Source of the DNA: Mactromeris polynyma
Lineage: Eukaryota; Mollusca; Bivalvia; Venerida; Mactridae
Direction of reading: 5' to 3'
DNA: 64,000 bases
Assembly (NCBI GenBank): GCA_032209605.1
Contig: JASFXZ010000029.1
Coordinates: 2,655,001 to 2,719,000 of the forward strand
Part shown: positions 59,091 to 64,000 of the stretch, piece after piece
Layout of the letters: each line of letters opens with the position of its first letter
Position numbering within the stretch: the first letter of the stretch is position 1
Notes under the pieces: generated by a model
Seen by the model: only the letters and a program-made list of their open reading frames with translations
The model's database searches: none
What the model was told of the DNA's origin: nothing
Made by a program: the position numbers and the translations under genes

Positions 59091-59579
59091 GGGGTCAATC
59101 AGAAGCAGGTGAATATTACATGCAAATATCAAGTTATATAAAATCCCTAAAAATTACATAAAGCACATACTGATTACATAGTCGTCACCTTGAGTGTAAT
59201 AAACATTAGAAGGAAAAAAATATTATCGCATACAAATTGTATGGACGATGACAATGCACATAGTTTCTTGTTACTGTTAATATTTTATAAAATTATTGTA
59301 TTACATGACTTGCGTTCATATTAAATCAACACCCCTATAAAAATGGTATTGTTTACACATAATTTACAACAAGAACCCTATCAGTTTCACATTTATCCGA
59401 TTAAAATTCACCCCACTGACCCAACAGTTTACAGCGTATTAGCATATCTAAGTTCATGTAAAACATGACAACATGAGTACATAATATACAAAATACTAAT
59501 ACAATGGTAATTACAGAGGCAATTACAATTAGAAAATCAATGCAGCATGCACAAGAAACGCAATTGTACCATACATATA
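59091..59579. other. Non-coding spacer
   Basis: AT-rich; the minus ORF 59401-59634 has hydrophobic stretches but no homology I recognise and crosses into a MITE, so it is not called. Confidence 0.4.
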
Positions 59580-59949
59580 CAGTAAAACTTCGAACCTCGA
59601 ACTGCCGTCGGATCCAGCAATTAGTTCGAGCCATCTATTGTTCGAGACATATATTGTTCGAGCCATCTATTGTTCGAGCAATATATTGTTCGAGGCGTCT
59701 ATGATATACATGTGAATGTACGAACTGACTGTTCCATGTATGAGTTTACTACGCGTTATCAAAATGGTTAAGATAATACATTTGGGGTAGAATTTATACT
59801 TATTTTGACTTCGACGGAATTAGTCAATAAAGTTTACACTTTTGTTTAAGAATTTTATGAAATACCAGCTAGGGACAGCAAATCATGTTCGAGTGTTCGA
59901 CCAATCTCTGTTCGAATGTTTATCCTATCTCTGTTCGAGTGATCTACTG
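59580..59949. mobile_element. CAGT-type MITE, copy 2, with internal micro-duplication
   Basis: 'cagtaaaacttcgaacctcg' ... 'gttcgagtgatctactg'. The phrase 'tctattgttcgag' is repeated four times at 59632-59700, a local expansion absent from the 57256 copy. Confidence 0.75.
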
Positions 59950-60099
59950 TTAGATAATATGAAATAAGAAGGAATTTCGCCGCGACTAAACGGTTTTAAT
60001 GCTGTGACCTCTTTATTTAAGATAACATCGTATGTGTAACTAATTGACCTACAATTCTTTCAACATATACACCATCTTGTACATTTACAATTACTCTCG

Positions 60100-60177
60100 G
60101 CCCGTCCGATTAGCTCAGTCGGTAGAGCGCTCGACGGCCAATCTAGAGGTCGTGGGTTTGAAACCCAAACGAGGCGT
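60100..60177 (+). repeat. tRNA-like SINE head or tRNA pseudogene
   Basis: 'gcccgtccgattagctcagt' with A box TTAGCTCAGTCGGTAGAGCG and B box GGGTTTGAAACCC, followed by 'aaacgaggcgta'. The B box differs from the consensus GGTTCGANNCC at one key position (C to T) and stem pairing is incomplete, so a functional tRNA is unlikely. Confidence 0.6.
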
Positions 60178-60444
60178 AACCGTGTCAATTTGACTGCATA
60201 TTATGGATCTAAAGTCATTTTTCTACATCTGAATTTTGATTTATGTGGAGAATTTGTCCGCTGCTTGTGGAGTCTAGTACTGGCTGGCAACCCAGGATCG
60301 CTGGTAAGGTCAATGGACCACCGTACATAACCGCAATATTGTTGACAATCGGCGTAAAACCCCCAAAAAAACAAATACAGTCACACTGTGCCTTCATACA
60401 TAAATTTGCATTGTATATATTATACGTCTGCATAATCCCATAGA

Positions 60445-62420
60445 AAGTATGCTGTTACTGCTACTACTACTGTTGTCACTGCTACTGCTGTTGTCACTAC
60501 TACTACTGTTGTCACTGCTACTACTGTTGCCACTGCTTCTACAGTTGTCTCTGCTTCTACTGTTGTGACTGCTACTACTGTTGTCACTGCTTCTACTGTT
60601 GTCACTGCTACTGTTGTCACTGCTTCTACTGTTGTCACTACTACTGTTGTCACTACTACTACAGTTGCCACTGCTACTACTGTTGTCACTGCTTCTACTG
60701 CTGTCTCTGCTTCTACTGTTGTCACTGCTACTACTGTTGTCACTGCTTCTACTGTTGTCACTGTTACTACTGTTGCCACTGCTACTACTGTTGCCACTGC
60801 TGCTACTGTTGCCACTGTTACTACTGTTGCCACTGCTACTACTGTTTGGCACTGCTATTACTGTTGCCACTGTTACTACTGTTGCCACTGTTACTACTGT
60901 TTGGCACTGCTATTACTGTTGCCACTGTTACTACTGTTGACACTGTAACTACTGTTGTCACTGTTACTACTGTTGGCACTGTAACTACTGTTGTCACTGT
61001 TACTACTGTTGTGACTGTTACTACTGTTGTCACTGTTACTACTGTTGCCACTGTTACTACTGTTGACACTGCTATTACTGTTGTCACTGTTACTACTGTT
61101 GTCACTGTAACTACTGTTGTCACTGTTACTACTGTTGTCACTGTTACTACTGTTGCCACTGCTTCTACTGTTGGCACTGCTACTACTGTTGTCACTGTTA
61201 CTACTGTTGGCACTGCTACTACTGTTGTTACTGCTTATACTGTCGTCACTATTACTACTGTTGTCACTGCTTCTACTGCTGTCTCTGCTTCTACTGTTGT
61301 CACTGCTACTACCTGCTACTACTGTTGTCACTGCTTCTACTGTTGTCACTGTTACTACTGTTGGCACTTCTACTAATGTTGCCACTGTTACTACTGTTGT
61401 CACTGTTACTGCTGTTGGCACTGCTACTACTGTTGTCACTGTTACTACTGTTGTCACTGTTACTACTGTTGTCACTGTTACTACTGTTGTCACTGTTACT
61501 ACTGTTGTCACTGTTACTACTGTTGCCACTGCTTCTACTGTTGGCACTGCTACTACTGTTGTCACTGTTACTACTGTTGGCACTGCTACTACTGTTGTTA
61601 CTGCTTCTACTGTCGTCACTATTACTACTGTTGTCACTGTTACTACTGTTGGCCCTGCTTCTACTGTTGTCACTGTTACTAATGTTGTCACTGTTACTAC
61701 TGTTGTCACTGTTACTACTGTTGTCACTGCTTCTACTGTTGTCACTGTTACTACTGTTGCCACTGCTTCTACTGTTGTCACTGCTACTACTGTTGTCACT
61801 GTTACTACTGTTGGCCCTGCTTCTACTGTTGTCACTCCTACTACTGTTGCTACTGCTACTACTGTTGTCACTGCTACCTCTGTTGCTACTGCTTCTACTG
61901 TTGTCACTCCTACTGCTGTTGCTACTGCTACTACTGTCGTCACTGCTACCTCTGTTGCTACTGCTTCTACTGATGTCACTCCTACTACTGTTGCCACTGC
62001 TTCTACTGTTGGCACTGCTATTACTGTTGTCACTGTTACAACTGTTGGCCTTGCTTCTACTGTTGTCACTCCTACTACTGTTGCTACTGCTACTTCTGTT
62101 GTCACTGCTACCTCTGTTGCTACTTCTGCAACAACTTCTACTACTGTTGTCACTGTTACTACTGTTGGCACTGCTATTACTGTTGCTACTGCTACTACTG
62201 TTGTCACTGCTACCTCTGTTGCTACTTCTGCAGCAACTTCTACTACTGCACCTACATTTGTTACTATTACTACTGCTGTTACTGCAACTTCTGATGTTAT
62301 TGCTACTTCTGTTGTTACTGCTAAACCTTCTACTAGAGCTGCTTTTGCCTCTTCTACTATTACTGCTACTTCTGCAGCAACTGCTACTACTACTCCTGTT
62401 TCTGCTACCCTTGTTGCTTG
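60445..62420. repeat. 18-bp minisatellite/compound trinucleotide array (CTACTACTGTTGTCACTG), about 2 kb
   Basis: Built of ACTGTTGTCACTG modules with 'ctact', 'ttact' or 'cttct' spacers. It contains local 15- and 33-bp slips, 'gtttggcactgctattac' variants near 60840-60920, and a more degenerate right flank (62100-62420). It is free of stops over long spans in several frames on both strands: minus 60894-62444 (516 codons, Val/Thr-rich), minus 61309-62493 (Ser/Asn-rich), plus 61117-62421 and 61325-62437 (Leu-rich). Frame multiplicity argues against coding. It would lie in the first intron if the 63.1 kb exon is real. Confidence 0.93.
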
Positions 62421-63083
62421 ATACCGGCGTTTCGTAAAACACACATAGTCCAGTATCGACGTGACACATCTTGTCTTTGTACGTATAGACCACTTACATT
62501 GCCATGTGTTGTTTTAATTAACACATAAATATCGAAGAGAAAAGAAGAAAAATATCTCAAGCGATTACATGGCGATCAGTAAGCACCGTAATGTAGCATT
62601 CTTTATATTTATGTTATGTCCTTGTACAGATCGAATTTCTCTAGACATTTTCGACTAATAATAAATGGAAATCAATATAGTATTATGTTTACACAATGTA
62701 GATCAACTTGATTTGACAAGTGTTATGACATTTTAACGACACAATTACATACTTAACCGATTTAGTCATACATGTAAGACGCGACTTCGAGAACATTCAT
62801 TTAATGATCAATGTTTAACTAAAATGTGTTTCGTTTATGTGTGATTAGTATGTGATAATGAAATACATACAGGTTGAAATAAAATACTTAATACGTGTCA
62901 CACACACTTTATATGTCAGTATGACAGTATAATATATACTGAAACGTCTTAACAAACAGTATTTACACGGTCCAATACGGTTAATCTTTATTTAGGTACA
63001 CACAAAACATTTAATTTTTAATCTACAACCTCGCTTATCCAATGAATTAATATTGTTTAACAGAATACATTTGTTCAACTTAC
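62421..63083. other. Non-coding spacer, nothing recognised
   Basis: AT-rich without repeats or ORFs of note. Confidence 0.45.
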
Positions 63084-63161
63084 CTTAGCACATGAACACT
63101 CGCTTCACGTTTAAGTCCTGTATGAGCATATTTCATAATAATATATTAAATCTATTTATAG
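63084..63161 (-). promoter_or_regulatory. Candidate TATA promoter and non-coding first exon, possibly of the nuclear receptor
   Basis: Minus strand reads CTATAAATAG (63161-63152), then about 65-70 nt later CTAAG|GTAAGTTG with a consensus donor at 63083-63078. A transcript starting near 63130 would give a first exon of about 45 nt ending at 63084, which fits the need for a 5'UTR exon upstream of the acceptor at 56515. Connection to the receptor is inference; the implied intron is about 6.6 kb. Confidence 0.35.
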
Positions 63162-63564
63162 TATCGACAGTATTCTCGTCTGAAAACCGGCATTATTTAA
63201 TCGTGATATTGTTAAACGGGTGTCTATTTCAAACTAAATCAGCATAAAGCGAATCATATTGTTACACGGATGATATGTTTTAACTAAGGAAATTCAATAA
63301 CGTATATCGTTGTAGACGGGTCTTGTTTCATTACAAACGCCGCAGTAACGATCCTTCTAGACGGAATGACATGAAATCGATTTAAATATAGCTTTTCTAC
63401 ATGTAAGTAGCACAACGATAGTGGGTATGTAATTAGACCAAAAAGTAAAAGTTTGTTTACATAAACCAAATGTTTGAATGACTGGGGTATAATGTTATTA
63501 TATAACGGACGATTGTTGATTGTCTGTGTGAACAATAAATGCGTCGATGTATTTATAGTCTAGT
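63162..63564. other. Spacer upstream of the candidate promoter
   Basis: No gene recognised; the minus ORF 63284-63535 shows no domain. Confidence 0.4.
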
Positions 63565-63955
63565 GTCCAAAAACTACAGCAGCAGCAACAACGTCGCCAA
63601 CAACAACAGCGATACCAACAACATCACTAACAACAACAGCTATACCATAACATTGCCAACAACAACAGCGATACCAACAACATCGCCAACAACAACAGCG
63701 ATACCAACAACATCGCCAACAACAACAGCGATACCAACAACATCGCCGACGACAACAGCGATACTAACATCATCGCCGACAGCAACAGCGATACCAACAA
63801 CATTGCCAACAACAACAGCGATAACAACAACATCGCCAACAACAACATCGCCAACAACAACGCCGATACCAAAAAAATCGCCGACAACAGCACCGATACC
63901 AAATATATCGCCAATTACAACATAAATACAAAAACATCGACAACAAGAGCAACAT
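63565..63955 (+). repeat. 27-bp minisatellite of AAC-rich units (AACAACAGCGATACCAACAACATCGCC)
   Basis: About 14 imperfect units, degenerating toward the window end. The unit is a multiple of three, so an ORF with a 9-residue TTTAIPTTS-type repeat (63539-63925) appears on plus and Leu-rich ORFs on minus. The array may continue past 64000. Confidence 0.9.
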
Positions 63956-64000
63956 TCATGAAAACAATATCGGAAACAACAACAGCGATACTAATTACAT

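Noticed and set aside
60894..62444. 516-codon Val/Thr-rich ORF
   Set aside because: Low-complexity array open in at least four frames; the unique ends carry no recognisable domain.
63539..63925. Mucin-like Thr/Pro-rich ORF of 128 codons
   Set aside because: It is a 27-bp minisatellite without a signal peptide; the minus strand is also open. A mucin exon is not excluded but cannot be supported.

Overview
The window looks like nuclear DNA of an animal, most likely a bivalve or other mollusc. Genes are split by GT-AG introns, the sequence is AT-rich and gene-poor, and it is crowded with short non-autonomous DNA transposons, tRNA-derived SINE material and minisatellites. The organism call is inference. 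It rests on the repeat style (for example the 21.5-22.0 kb tandem block containing 'gtccgg' and 'caaggtcaca', a type I associate with bivalve genomes) and on the type of nuclear receptor present.

Three intact protein-coding genes can be supported, all on the minus strand. (1) At 5966-8475 is a two-exon type II membrane glycosyltransferase of 411 residues with a DXD motif (alpha-1,4-GalT / Gly_transf_sug type). (2) At 25967-27052 is a beta-1,3-galactosyltransferase-like enzyme (GT31) of 361 residues in one coding exon. (3) At 47481-56481 is a seven-coding-exon nuclear receptor of 444 residues. I assembled it by matching splice sites and phases; it has both zinc fingers and a full ligand-binding domain ending in an AF-2 helix. 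A TATA box and donor-bounded exon near 63.1 kb may be its 5' end. The first two genes would act in the Golgi lumen on glycan chains; nothing in the sequence ties them functionally to the receptor.

Layout. 0-1 kb: decayed Ty3/gypsy-type retroelement. 1-5.9 kb: AT-rich spacer with a Tc1/mariner relic and a tRNA-like sequence. 6-8.5 kb: glycosyltransferase gene. 8.5-26 kb: gene desert with a second Tc1 relic, dispersed repeats, MITEs and large hairpins. 26-27.2 kb: GT31 gene. 27-30.6 kb: spacer. 30.6-38.2 kb: three long minisatellites (22-bp, 21-bp and an unrelated 21-bp unit). 38.2-47.4 kb: MITE-rich spacer and one SINE with target-site duplications. 47.5-63.2 kb: nuclear receptor locus, whose introns carry four more tandem arrays (periods 96, 37, 67 and 18 bp) and many MITEs; a 27-bp array lies upstream of the putative promoter.

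Most long ORFs at 31-38 kb, 60.4-62.5 kb and 63.5-64 kb come from stop-free repeat units read in several frames and are not annotated as genes.
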